This document shows, in pieces, positions 11,376-22,120 of a DNA stretch of 64,000 bases. The DNA comes from Corallium rubrum (taxonomy: Eukaryota; Cnidaria; Anthozoa; Scleralcyonacea; Coralliidae). A program made the position numbers and the translations under genes. The notes beneath the pieces are model-generated. The model was given only the letters and a program-made list of their open reading frames with translations, was not told where the DNA came from and made no database searches. How positions within the stretch are numbered: position 1 is the stretch's first letter; each line of letters starts with the position of its first letter. Location: positions 13,003,927 to 13,067,926 of the forward strand of contig OZ036004.1 of assembly GCA_964035015.1 (NCBI GenBank). The letters run 5' to 3'.

Positions 11376-11941
11376 AATTAAGAGAGCACAGACAACTTCT
11401 TTAAGGTCCTTTTATTAAAAACGTTTCGGCATTTCAGCCTTCATCAGTTTACAAGTCTTCTAGTTAAAATGCAATTTTCCTCTCCTTTTATAAATATATA
11501 GGAGGGTCAAAATTTACATAATTAACATAGAATTAAAATAATAATATAAGTCATAGTAATGATAATATAAGTCAAAGTTTATAGAAACAAGGGAATAAAG
11601 TTGTTGCATGTCTCTTTACTGATTGTTCCTCATTATAATAATTTACACCCTTTTTAGATCTAAGTTCATTACGTTTATTCGTACCATATGGTTTTACTAA
11701 ACAATTGAGCGGTCCAATAGGCTTATATTATCATTACTATTGACTTATAATATTATCATTACTATTGACTTATATTATTATATAATTCTATGTTAATTAT
11801 GTAAATTTTGACCCTCCTATATTTATAAAAGGCGAGGGGAATTGCATTTTAACTAGAAGTCTTTGTAAACTGATGAAGGCTGAAATGCCAAAACGTTTTT
11901 AATAAAAGGACCTTAAAGAAGTTGTCTGTGCTCTCTCTTAA
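11376..11941. mobile_element. Inverted repeat made of two Penelope/hammerhead-type terminal segments
   Basis: The arms at about 11376-11545 and 11780-11941 are near-perfect reverse complements (both hold GAGAGCACAGACAACTTC or its complement, and GGACCTTAAAGAAG). Each contains a CTGATGAAGGC ... ATGCC core like the hammerhead ribozymes found in Penelope-like element terminal repeats. A foldback of two terminal repeats is the simplest reading. Confidence 0.55.
11416..11451 (-). ncRNA. Hammerhead-like ribozyme motif
   Basis: On the minus strand the order is CTGATGA, a stem AGGC/GCC with a UGAAAU loop, GAAAC, a two-pair ACGU stem III, and then a weak UAAA/UUUA stem I. The catalytic core residues are intact here. 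In the mirrored plus-strand copy (about 11867-11900) the G of GAAA is A. Stem I is short and stem III has no loop, so activity as a monomer is doubtful. Confidence 0.35.
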
Positions 11942-11944
11942 ATG

Positions 11945-12439
11945 TATATATATATTTAGTATAAATTTACAAGTTTATAATGCAAATCCTCGAATTTCAT
12001 TGGCTATTGCAGGAGAACAGGTGGGAAAATTGTCTGAGCATGCGCGAAAACCGTGATATAAACCAGCTTGCGGGGGACTGGGACGGCAATATGGCGGCTT
12101 TTAAGCTGTAAATAATCCGAAGAGTTTTTTGGTAATTCTACTTCTTTTTAGATATTTTATTAAAAACGAAATACTGAATAAGAAACATACTATGTTCTAC
12201 CATACAATAAAAAAGAGAAAAACCCATAATAAATAGTTTTTGGTTATAATACACATAATATTAAAGCTCAGGGAAGTACGACTTGGCAGTTGCTCGTGTT
12301 TTATAAACGCAATAATACAATTTATAACTAGCTTGTGTAGCTTGTGTCTGGCCTTTTTGGTGGTTATGTCAAAGGTTCAGTAGAAAATGAAAAGAACAAT
12401 TCACAGCAAAAATAAGGAGTTATTGTCACATCTTCATAT
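11945..12439. other. Non-coding stretch, target region of the gypsy element
   Basis: No gene is visible. Sequence around 12090 (CAATATGGCGGC) is of a kind often seen near the ends of cnidarian repeats. The CATAT that became the gypsy target duplication is at 12435-12439. Confidence 0.4.
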
Positions 12440-12583
12440 TGTAATATATCTATATATAACCATGATGCTATTGTTATGTACTATCCATGATGCTTTGTAA
12501 ATAAATACGCAGTTGAGTTTGAGCATTCAATGGTGTCTCTTCCTTGATCTACGAACCATCAAGTATTACTAAAATATACTACA
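12440..12583 (+). repeat. Left LTR of the gypsy element
   Basis: 144 bp, TG...CA, with a TATATATAACC box and an AATAAA signal. It matches 17565-17708 without a difference that I could find. Confidence 0.93.
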
Positions 12584-12605
12584 TTTTGGCGACGAGGAAG
12601 TCTGT
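12584..12605 (+). promoter_or_regulatory. Primer-binding-site-like sequence
   Basis: TTTTGGCGACGAGGAAGTC lies directly after the left LTR. TGG is the complement of a tRNA CCA end, as expected for minus-strand priming. The tRNA species was not identified. Confidence 0.6.
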
Positions 12606-12733
12606 TCTACATGCAAGAAGGCGCGTGAGAAACCCTCAAAGTGCTGAAGACTCGTTTGTTGGAAAGGAAAGACGTATACTTTCACAAAGATCGACGATTT
12701 AAGGTTCGAGACAGCTCAACACGTGGTTTTCAA

Positions 12734-15700
12734 ATGGCGGCAGCTGGTGGATTATTTGGCCATGTTGGCGAGTTTAACTCTGAGAGAGAGACTTTCAGTT
12801 CCTATGTGGAGAGAATGGAGATGTTCTTCATGGCAAACAACATCTTAGAAACACCAGGTGAGGATAATGAAGCAGCCAATCGTGTTGTTAGAGAAAGAAA
12901 ACGTGCTATTTTCCTGACTGAGATTGGACCTGAGGTATATTCCACCCTGAGTAATTTGTTGGTGCCAGTGAAACCGAAGGACACGACCTTTACTAATATT
13001 GTACAAGCATTAGAGAGACATTATAATCCGGCGCCGTTGGAGATCGCAGAGAGTTTCCATTTTGGGACTCGCAATCAGAAAGCAAGCGAATCAATCAGTG
13101 ACTATGTTGTAGCACTAAAGAAACTGTCCATTCATTGTAATTTTGGTGAATTTCTAAATCGTGCCTTGAGAGACCGGTTTGTGTGTGGACTAAACAATCC
13201 CAAGATACAGAATAAGTTGTTAAATACCGAAGACCTCACGTTTGACCGAGCTTGTCGGATTGCAAAGTCAATGGAGATGGCCGACAAGAATACCCAAGAA
13301 TTCCATCCCATCAGTGCAAGTAGCAGTCAGAGTGAAGGGACGGTGAATAAACTAAGAACTTCTAAGAGGGACAATCATAGTGATGAACAATTGTGTTATA
13401 GGTGTGGTGGTAGCCATGCTGCACAAAGTTGTAAATTTAAATCAGCCAAATGCTATAAATGTTCGAAAACAGGTCATATAGCATCAGTCTGTCGAAGTAG
13501 GGATGACAAATCTGGCACAACATCCAAACAACAGCAGCAGGCAGATAAAGGTAACATTCATAATTTGTCAGAAGGTAATAATGAGTGTAATAATGATGAG
13601 TTAGGAATTTATTCCTTGTATTCAGTTGGTACAGATAACCCTACCTGTAAGCGTTACACAGTAGAAATGTCTATCAATGGGTCAATGTGTGAGCTTGAGG
13701 TAGATACTGCAGCTGATTTCTCGATAATGAGTAAGAGTATATATAATCAGAAATTCAGTCATATGCCACTTCATCCATCAAGGGTCAAATTAAAGACCTA
13801 TACGGGTGAGACACTTCAGGTGTGTGGTGAGATGCAATGTAATATTGTGTACAAAGGTCACAAGTATGTATTGCCAATACTCGTAGCTAACTATGAGGGT
13901 AAACCTACTTTGCTGGGTAAAAACTGGCTTAGCTATGTAAAGTTGGAGTGGGGTGAGATATTCAGTGTAACAAAGTCAGAGCCATGTGGTGCTAGAATTC
14001 AACTTGATAGTCTACTGTCAAAACATAGTGAGTTGTTTGAAGAGAGCTATGAAGGTATGAAAGGGTTTGAAGCACACATCACTATGAAAGATGGTGCAAA
14101 GCCTGTGTTTATTAAGTCACGTAGAGTTCCTTATGCACTGAAGGATGAAGTAGAAAGAGAGTTGGAAAAACTTGAGAGGCATGGTGTGATAAAGAAAACT
14201 GAGAGATCAAACTGGGCAAGCCCAGTAGTAGTTGTGCCAAAAGCTGATAAGTCTGTGAGATTATGTGGGGACTATAAGGTAACTATTAATCAATCTGTAG
14301 AGGATGAACAATATCCACTTCCTACTACACAGGACTTGTATGCAGTCCTTGCAGGATCTAAAGTCTTTAGTAAACTTGATCTATCGCATGCATATGCACA
14401 GTTAAGTGTTGATAAAGAGAGCCAAGAGTACCTTACAATTAATACACACAAAGGACTCTATTCGTACACTAAGTTACCATATGGTGTTAAGTCTGCTCCT
14501 AAGATATTCCAAGCAAAAATGGACCAGATTTTGCAGGGAGTAGAGAAATGTGTGTGTAAGCAGGATGACATTCTTATTGGTGGGGATAATTGGCAAGAGA
14601 ATCTCAAAATCTTAGCTGATGTGTTAGAAAAACTGCACCGGCATAATATACACTTGAAACGGTCTAAGTGTGAGTTTCTAAAACCTGAGGTTGTATACCT
14701 GGGACTGAGAATTAATGCTGAAGGGTTGCATCCGGTAGACGAGAAGGTTGATGCTGTAAAGAAAGCACCAGTACCCAGTAATGTCAGTGAGTTAAGATCC
14801 TTTTTGGGCATGATCCAATACTATCACTCATTTCTACCAGGGCTGGCAACAACCCTAGCACCCTTGCATAGGCTTTTAAAAAAAGATGTCCTGTGGGAAT
14901 GGACAGCTGATTGCCAACAGGCATATGAGGCTTGTAAACAAGGGCTTACTAGTGATGTATTATTGGTACACTATGATTTGAACCGTGAACTGAGACTAGC
15001 ATGTGATGCGTCCAGTTATGGACTTGGGGCAGTACTTAGTCACGTGATGAATGATGGTCAAGAAAGGCCTATAGCTTATGCATCTCGAACGCTTAGTTCA
15101 AGTGAGAAGAACTATGCACAAATAGAGCGAGAGGCATTGTCGATTGTGTTCGGAGTAAAGAAATTTCACCAGTTCTTATATGGGAGAAACTTTACTTTGA
15201 TCACAGATCACAAACCATTGTTAGCAATTCTAGGTCCAAAGTCTGCAATTCCAACACTCGCAGCAGCCCGGATGCAGAGGTGGGCACTAGTGCTCTCAGC
15301 ATATGATTATGAGATAGAATACCGAAGATCTGAAAACCATGCTAATTGTGATGCACTCTCCCGGTTACCACATGAGGACTCGACAATAGGTAGTGAGAGT
15401 GCAATTTATCATGTAAGTGCAATTGATGATGATTTCCCAATTACAGCAAAGGACATTGGGAAAGCAACTCGAGTCGATCCTGTTCTTAGTAAGGTACATC
15501 ACTTTGTGATGTCAGGCTGGCCAGAGAAATGCGATGATGAGAATCTGAAACCATATCACAATCGGAGGCTTGAGTTGTCTTGTGAACAGGGTTGTGTTCT
15601 ATGGGGCTCCAGAGTGGTTATTCCATTTGTTTTCAGGGTAAAAATGTTAAAGGAACTACACTGGGAGCACCCAGGCATATGTGGCATGAAAGCAATTGCT

Positions 15701-16609
15701 CGTACATGTGTATGGTGGCCAAAGATGGATGAGGAAATTGAGGAAGGTGTGAGAGTGTGTACAGTGTGTCAATCTGTCAGAAATACTCCACCGAATGCAC
15801 CATTGATTCCATGGAAATGGCCCACCAGACCATTTCAGCGGATTCATATTGATTTTTGTCAAAAAGATAAGGATTACTTTCTTGTAGTAGTCGATAGTCA
15901 TTCAAAGTGGATTGAGGTACAACACATGACCTCTACAACCACTGAACGTACCATTAATGAGCTACGTTTGATCTTTGCTACTCATGGATTGCCTGAAGAG
16001 GTGGTATCTGATAATGGACCACAATTTACAGCCACTGAGTTTTCTGATTTCATGGGTAAAAATGGCATAAAGCACACACTAGTTCCACCGTATCACCCAC
16101 AATCAAATGGGGCAGCTGAGAGGTCAGTTAGAGTTGTTAAAGATGCATTAGTTAAGCAAGTTATTCAAGGTACCAAGGGTATGTCTATAAAACATAGATT
16201 AGCAAATTTTCTGCTCAGGTATCGCACTACCCCTCACAATACAACTGGCGTAACACCAGCGGAGTTGATGGTGAAACGTCGTTTAAGAACTAGGTTAAGT
16301 TTGGTTAAACCTGATCTTGCACAAGTGGTAGAGAGTAGGCAAGAGAAACAGAAAGAGTATAAAGATATGAAATGTAAGAGAGATAGACCATTTGTAAAGC
16401 ATGACAGAGTTAGGGTACGAAACACAAGAGCCAATTCTAAGACAGAAAAGTGGCTGCTAGGTACTGTAGTTAAAGTTTGTGGACCTAGGACTTATGTCGT
16501 TAGAACTGGCCACAGAACTACACCTTTTTCAGGTCAAATTCAGAAACTTCCAAACGAACTTCAGATAATTCAGATCAATTTCAGAACTTTCCAAGTGAAT
16601 TTCAGATAA
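12734..16609 (+). CDS. Gag-Pol polyprotein of the Ty3/gypsy element, C-terminally interrupted
   Basis: One frame of about 1291 residues from the ATG at 12734 (the frame is open further upstream without ATG). In order: a Gag region; two CCHC zinc knuckles (residues ~218-253, CYRCGG and CYKCSK); a retropepsin-like protease with DTAAD (~322); reverse transcriptase (~449-690); RNase H with ACDASSYG and TDHKPL (~755-830); and integrase with an HHCC zinc module (~975-1016) and a D-D-E core (IHIDF, SDNGPQF, AAERS; ~1038-1127). The C-terminal GPRTYVV module is intact. The usual tyrosine of the reverse transcriptase YxDD motif is lysine here (KQDDIL, ~609). After TGHRT the frame enters the foldback insertion and ends about 30 residues later. 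The original tail resumes at 17202. Confidence 0.93.
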   Translation: MAAAGGLFGHVGEFNSERETFSSYVERMEMFFMANNILETPGEDNEAANRVVRERKRAIFLTEIGPEVYSTLSNLLVPVKPKDTTFTNIVQALERHYNPAPLEIAESFHFGTRNQKASESISDYVVALKKLSIHCNFGEFLNRALRDRFVCGLNNPKIQNKLLNTEDLTFDRACRIAKSMEMADKNTQEFHPISASSSQSEGTVNKLRTSKRDNHSDEQLCYRCGGSHAAQSCKFKSAKCYKCSKTGHIASVCRSRDDKSGTTSKQQQQADKGNIHNLSEGNNECNNDELGIYSLYSVGTDNPTCKRYTVEMSINGSMCELEVDTAADFSIMSKSIYNQKFSHMPLHPSRVKLKTYTGETLQVCGEMQCNIVYKGHKYVLPILVANYEGKPTLLGKNWLSYVKLEWGEIFSVTKSEPCGARIQLDSLLSKHSELFEESYEGMKGFEAHITMKDGAKPVFIKSRRVPYALKDEVERELEKLERHGVIKKTERSNWASPVVVVPKADKSVRLCGDYKVTINQSVEDEQYPLPTTQDLYAVLAGSKVFSKLDLSHAYAQLSVDKESQEYLTINTHKGLYSYTKLPYGVKSAPKIFQAKMDQILQGVEKCVCKQDDILIGGDNWQENLKILADVLEKLHRHNIHLKRSKCEFLKPEVVYLGLRINAEGLHPVDEKVDAVKKAPVPSNVSELRSFLGMIQYYHSFLPGLATTLAPLHRLLKKDVLWEWTADCQQAYEACKQGLTSDVLLVHYDLNRELRLACDASSYGLGAVLSHVMNDGQERPIAYASRTLSSSEKNYAQIEREALSIVFGVKKFHQFLYGRNFTLITDHKPLLAILGPKSAIPTLAAARMQRWALVLSAYDYEIEYRRSENHANCDALSRLPHEDSTIGSESAIYHVSAIDDDFPITAKDIGKATRVDPVLSKVHHFVMSGWPEKCDDENLKPYHNRRLELSCEQGCVLWGSRVVIPFVFRVKMLKELHWEHPGICGMKAIARTCVWWPKMDEEIEEGVRVCTVCQSVRNTPPNAPLIPWKWPTRPFQRIHIDFCQKDKDYFLVVVDSHSKWIEVQHMTSTTTERTINELRLIFATHGLPEEVVSDNGPQFTATEFSDFMGKNGIKHTLVPPYHPQSNGAAERSVRVVKDALVKQVIQGTKGMSIKHRLANFLLRYRTTPHNTTGVTPAELMVKRRLRTRLSLVKPDLAQVVESRQEKQKEYKDMKCKRDRPFVKHDRVRVRNTRANSKTEKWLLGTVVKVCGPRTYVVRTGHRTTPFSGQIQKLPNELQIIQINFRTFQVNFR

Positions 16610-17200
16610 TTCAAGTGAATTTCAGAAATTTCCAAATGATATTCAGATTTTCCAAATGAATTTCAGACATTTCCAAATGATATTCAGACATTTCCAAAAT
16701 GAAGCGAGAGGCTTGCACAGTAAATAGTTTGGATCAGCTGAGGGAACACATATACCTTTTTTGCCCTGCATTACTCAATAAAAAACATTCAAGTGCACTT
16801 ATTGAAACAAAAATAGCACTTTATGTAATCAATGCTATTGATATGTTACAGAAGCGGTATTGAATGTCGTTTCGCGCTAATAATAAAGTGATGTTGTTAT
16901 TTCAACGAGTGCAATTGAATGTTTTTTATTGAGTAATGCAGGGCAAAAAAGGTATATGTGTTCCCTCAGCTGATCCGAACTATTTACTGTTCAGGCGAAC
17001 TTTAGCCTCTCGCTTCATTTTGGAAATGTCTGAATATCATTTGGAAATGTCTGAAATTCATTTGAAAATGTCTGAATATCATTTGGAAAATTTGAATATC
17101 ATTTGGAAGTGTCTGAAATTCATTTGGACAATCTGAATATCATTTGGAAGTGTCTGAAATTCGTTTGGAAGTTTCTGAATTTGACCTGAAAAAGGTGTAG
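16518..17200. mobile_element. Foldback/MITE inserted in the gypsy integrase tail
   Basis: Termini CTACACCTTTTTCAGG and the complement CCTGAAAAAGGTGTAG are exact. The arms contain repeated ~24-bp units (TTTCCAAATGATATTCAGACA-like) and a GTGTTCCCTCAGCTGATC stem. The loop centres near 16850. Removing it restores the gypsy frame from CAC AGA to TAT GTT. No clear target duplication longer than one or two bases. Confidence 0.85.
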
Positions 17201-17201
17201 A

Positions 17202-17483
17202 TATGTTCATACTGATCACATGATCAAGGCACATGATGATAAAGTAGAAGATGATGATAGTGAACTAGAAGAGATCATTGTGCCTGAACCAGGTAGCCAT
17301 ACGGGCACAGATGATAATGTAGATAGTTCTGATAGTAGTGCTCAATCACATATTAGTTTTTCTGATCAGAATACAAACCCTGTGGTATTCCCAGAGGTTG
17401 TAGGTACTCCACAACCAGTTCTTAGGAGATCTCAAAGAGTTAGGAAACCAGTTGATAGATTTATTGATAGATTTAATGTTTAA
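17202..17483 (+). pseudogene. Displaced C-terminal tail of the gypsy polyprotein
   Basis: This is in frame with the polyprotein if the foldback is removed. It starts YVHTDHMIKAH, a typical gypsy integrase tail phrase, continues acidic and serine-rich, and ends with RRSQRVRKPVDRF and a stop at 17483. It is separated from its start by the 683-bp insertion and so is not translated with it. Confidence 0.85.
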
Positions 17484-17564
17484 GTTGTTTATGTGTTTCT
17501 TTATTAGTTTATTATTTCGTTGCTAGTTGTTAAAAGAGTACATTCCCATTTAAGGGGAAAGCAG

Positions 17565-17708
17565 TGTAATATATCTATATATAACCATGATGCTATTGTT
17601 ATGTACTATCCATGATGCTTTGTAAATAAATACGCAGTTGAGTTTGAGCATTCAATGGTGTCTCTTCCTTGATCTACGAACCATCAAGTATTACTAAAAT
17701 ATACTACA
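17565..17708 (+). repeat. Right LTR of the gypsy element
   Basis: 144 bp, matching the left LTR. It is preceded by the polypurine tract AAGGGGAAAGCAG and followed by the target duplication CATAT. Confidence 0.93.
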
Positions 17709-19086
17709 CATATCACTGCCAATTTAAATTACAACAGAGTCTATTACAACACATGAGTAACATTCCAACTTTTTTTAACATTAATAAGCAATAAGACTAT
17801 ATATAAACATTTAAACATAGGTACATGTAGCAGAATATATGTAAATTAAATAAACTTGAATCCTTTCAGTATCTTCACTCAACGTTGTTGGTCAACCTTT
17901 GCTTGAACACACTTATTTAAATCTAGCAATTTCAAAATAAGCATGTATATAAATATATACAGCATATTAAACACTTCACTTTTTTAACTTTTTCTTTAGC
18001 CATTAATATAGCTAATATAGTATCTAAAAAGAGAAAAAAAACACCAAGATTTACATGATAACAATGCAATATTATTTTTGGTAGCAGTTATTCTGTTCAA
18101 TATTCCAAATCCAAAATGGCGGCTTCAAGTGACTCAAATTCAAAGCGTGAAATTCAAGTGTTTACGATTTTTTGAAGCTCAGAAACTGGTACAATGTTAA
18201 CAATTAGGATCAAAAGCATACTTTGAAAGACAAAAAAATTGGTTGGCATAGGCGAAAATTTTAATTTATTGGCTTTCGTCGCTTTTTATAGCTGTCAAAA
18301 TTGTGTACCGAAAATGAGCAAACTTTAGAGTTCGCGTAGGCTTCGGAAATGCAGTTGATTCTTAAACAGACTGGTTTTAGTCATACTGCGAGTACCTGTA
18401 AGCAGTTGTAAAGTTTCATTTAGACGATTAACAAACAATATACGGTAATTCAAGCACATTTCCTAAGCCGACTGTTATCGCAATTTCCTATGTACAGGGG
18501 CACAAGATTCAGTTCGTTTTCGATTTTTCCGGACGTTGTCATTTATTTCGGTGGATGGAGCAAAGAACTATGGATAATTTAAGAGAATAAAATTTGGGTG
18601 GCAAAGGGCTAAATTTTTAACTATGGCTCGTTCAAAAGCACTGATTTTAACTGTGTTTAGGATATTAAGCAAATAGGCGATAAATTTACACCGTCAAGTG
18701 GGCTTCAATATTAACAATTCACACAGTATTTTTAAAGATAAAACTATGATCCAGATACTTCAACTCACCTTTTAGTAGTATTTTGCTGTTTAAACAGTTT
18801 GTCGACACAAACAAAATGGACATCGAAACGAAAAACCCTGTTTGTTGCATATTCTTCTCGAATAATCCAAGGTTTCCATAACTCCGATCATAGGAATATA
18901 TAGCTCACATGAAAGTCATCACAACCAGTTTTAAATCGCCGAGGTTTCTCTTCTTCAGCGTACCAAATATTTCAGTTAACAAAACATTCAAACCTGAACG
19001 AACCTCATTTCGAACAAAAATAAAGAAACAGAGCAAATGCGCCCGCGATTTTTGGTCAGTTAAGACAATTTTCCCACCTGTTTTGC
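17709..19086. other. Non-coding stretch
   Basis: AT-rich. Short frames (for example on both strands across 18905-19259) overlap each other and show no family signature, so I do not call them genes. Confidence 0.4.
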
Positions 19087-19653
19087 AGGAGTTTATAATT
19101 GGTGATATAAACCTCTGGGATAAACCAATGAAAGTCATTCTTTTAAAAAAAATGACCAATGACAAAATGCGTAGTATAGCACGAACAATGATAATTAGAG
19201 CCAGCGGTTGTTCTGTTAAGCAACAATGGCGCCGAAATTATAACGGAGTATGCAAATGAAAGAAGAAATTGAACATTTAGGCGAAGCAATACGTTCTACA
19301 GAAGAAAAAAACCGGCCACAAAATGGTTAGAATGGAAATTATTAATGGTAAGAGCGTTAAATTGTTTATCTGTGTTCGTTTAAAACGAAATAACTGGAAA
19401 CAAAACACATTTCAAAATTACGCTTGCTGCTGACAAGATTTCGTGATGTAAACTATATGCTAAATTGAATGTTTCTTTCATCTTTTTGTCACTTTTACAA
19501 ATCAGAGGAGCGGATATATATTGTTTCAATATTGTACATGAAAATCTATACTAAATTATACAAGAAAACTTTACTTTTCCATCGGTTACTGTACGGGCCA
19601 AGGAGGTGTCCGAAATGACCGTTGAACGTTTGTTGTTGGCAGTTAAAAAATGT
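19087..19653. repeat. Dispersed repeat, copy 1 (inverted partner at 53707-54288)
   Basis: This matches the reverse complement of 53707-54288 over about 570 bp with many substitutions. Shared anchors are CAACAATGGCGCC, ATGAAAGAAGAAATTGAACA and TTTGTTGTTGGCAGTTAAAA. A short frame beginning MKEEIEHLG is present in both copies but stops at different points. Class unknown. Confidence 0.7.
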
Positions 19654-20395
19654 ATACGCTCGGGGCGATCATCAGACTAAAAAGTATAAAATGCTATGGC
19701 GGTTTTATATTGGCAGCGTAAAATTTGTTTTCATGCCGGCACTTAGTTAACAGAGCCCTCCATACGAAAGAGTTGGGACACCGGAAGTGTGGGCGTGAGT
19801 GATCCGCCATTTTGGATCCTAAACTAACAAGGCAGAAATAGCGTGAAAGACGTAAAATGACACAAAAACGAATATTACTCCGCTTTTCAGAAGACTTGAT
19901 GGTTATTTTTTTTTGGATAGCTGGTGTATTAGTTGATCTGAGTCATTTTTAAAGAGTTTAGGTAAATATTGATGAAAATTCCGTCGAAATGAAAGCCTGA
20001 AAGAAAAGCCGCTGGTGCCTTCCCCTGCAGCTAAACAAGTAAGATACTGTATTATGTATAGATTTTGTCTTTATTTTTTTTGTACGATAAGATCTAGAAG
20101 CTTCAAACTTAATTTGAATCAGTTTAAAGAGATTATAAACTTCTGTGGATCATGTTAAGTAAAATAACCCCCATTTAAGTTATTTTTGCTAGCAATACAG
20201 CCAATACTATTTATACATGTAAACATTATATATTCACAACCTATATATACTGTATAATTACAGTAAGTTATGTTTCGAGAGTTTCGTTTGATATTAGCTT
20301 TTTAAATTTTTGGTGGTTGTTATAAAGAACCGATCTGGTTCTTAAAAGAACCATTTAAGATTTGGTTCTAAAGATCCACTTCATGTATGATGTAT

Positions 20396-20614
20396 CTACT
20401 TGTCCACCAACTCTCTCATTGCAACTGACCAAGATCCTTTGCCACTTGAACTCTTTTGATTTTGTTTTTTCTTCTCCTCTAGTAAGGTTCTTATCTGTAC
20501 CCTGAAGAATGTTTTTAATATACTGGATACAGCCTGATGGCAGTCAGGAATGTTGTGGTGATCAGAACTCAAACAAGCATCAACAAGTGTCATCAGGACA
20601 TTCTGTGTAGTCAT
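20396..20614 (-). CDS. Coding remnant inside the hAT element, unknown
   Basis: A 72-codon frame (TTQNVLMTLVDACLSS... ending ELVDK) has balanced composition. Just upstream on the same strand (about 20635-20830) are further coding-like pieces, including CQSLVQLRDYTKQALVYI, in other frames. Together they suggest one exon or gene with frameshifts or introns. I do not recognise a family. It may be cargo or a non-transposase ORF of the element. Confidence 0.3.
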   Translation of the reverse strand: MTTQNVLMTLVDACLSSDHHNIPDCHQAVSSILKTFFRVQIRTLLEEKKKQNQKSSSGKGSWSVAMRELVDK

Positions 20615-20839
20615 AGTACCTTTCTTATTTTTTTTGTGAAGACTTTCTCAGCTGCTTCTAACAAGTGCTTTACTGCAGGAGAAATATAAACTAATGCTTG
20701 CTTTGTGTAATCACGCAACTGAACAAGACTCTGGCAATGCATGGGCATAGTCATGTTGTGGTGGGACAGAAGGAGGGATTGTTAAAGCTTTAACACAAGT
20801 GTCACAGTGATAATTTAACTTGATAAACTGATGATTTTA

Positions 20840-22120
20840 CATGCAAAATGAAAATAATTTATTAATAAGACCTTGTAGTTGTCATTCTTGCTATTTGCAT
20901 AAATTTGTTACATTGCATACTGTAAGTACAGTATTAATGGAATGGGAGAATTGTGAGTGTACTTTGTTTCAACTCTGTGACAATTTACCTTTTGAGATAA
21001 TGCAAGAAAAATTTCAACAATAAGGCCACATGAAAATTCAATATACTGCATGCACCAATTAAGGATACAAATTGATTGGCAATGGGTACTTCATGTTTAA
21101 TAGCATTGTATAGCCCAGTAACCCTACAGGAATATCGCAGTTTCATTGCATTTTCAACAGTCAAATTAGACCAAAGTGCTGAAAAATAAGAATGACTGAT
21201 TATATTGACTTAGGCTGCTATACATTAAAATTACAGTGCAAGTGATGAAAAGGAAACTGTAAAATTCCAGTTATAAGCCACTTGCAGCATATGCAGTTCT
21301 ACATTAAGGGGGTTTCAGTTGGCTTATGTATTCTAGAGAATTCTATTACCTAGCATACATAACGAACAAGGTAGCTTGTTACCTTTTACATATTTGAAGC
21401 CTATATCAAGAAGACTGATGGGCATGAAACAAAAGTCCAAGAGGGCATATAACTGGGAATTTACAGTATTTTGCAAGAAATTGATCATACCCCTTCCAGA
21501 GCCTGTTTTTTTTAGTCAGACAAAATTCCAGAGCCTTTTTTAATTCTCGTTTGGCATAATAGTATAATTATCTTCACTTATGTAGCCATCATTAACTGGA
21601 ATTGAGTCATGCAGTTGAGAATCGACACTGTCACCCCCATCCTTATTCTGACTACTCATACTCTGAAGATTGTCTGAAAAAAGTGAACTAGGTTTAGGTT
21701 AGGAGATAAAATATATGATTTAGATTCGAGTTTCATATGAATGAATTTTTGGAACAGCAATGTTTACTTGCCAGCCGTTTCGCGATCGGCGCTGTTCTCT
21801 TCGCTGGATTCTTTCTTCGAACAACTGGCTTCCAATAAGAAAATAGAGTAGGGATAGCGTTGGGCTTTAATTTACTGGCCACTTTTGGTTCAAATTGACT
21901 CGTTTCGAAGTGAACCCTTTATATATAAATAGAGTTTAGAATACAAAGTCACAAACTAACAAGGGAACAATGCGTTTATAAATTGATAGGATAAAATCAA
22001 ATGTATATTTTTAATACTCATCTATTTTATAAAATCTATACTGGTTTTTATACTCGTTAATAATAGATTACCTGCACAAAGCTATATATGAATATTTAAT
22101 ATTATGCTAATGAACAAAAT
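20840..22120. other. Interior of the hAT element without recognised genes
   Basis: AT-rich and non-repetitive. Short frames only. CTCTAC/TATATAAA-like stretches near 21915-22060 have no clear function. Confidence 0.35.

Larger units (their letters stand above)
12440..17708 (+). mobile_element. Ty3/gypsy LTR retrotransposon, complete ends, interrupted
   Basis: Two LTRs of 144 bp (12440-12583 and 17565-17708) look identical along their full length, start TG and end CA. They are flanked by the 5-bp duplication CATAT (12435-12439 and 17709-17713). A primer-binding-type TGGCGACGAGG follows the left LTR and a purine tract AAGGGGAAAGCAG precedes the right one. The single gag-pol frame is broken at its C-terminus by a foldback insertion (16518-17200). 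Identical LTRs imply a recent insertion. Confidence 0.95.

Noticed and set aside
18905..19259. Opposed 86- and 116-codon frames
   Set aside because: They overlap antisense to each other, show no family signature, and extend into a dispersed repeat that is not open in its second copy.
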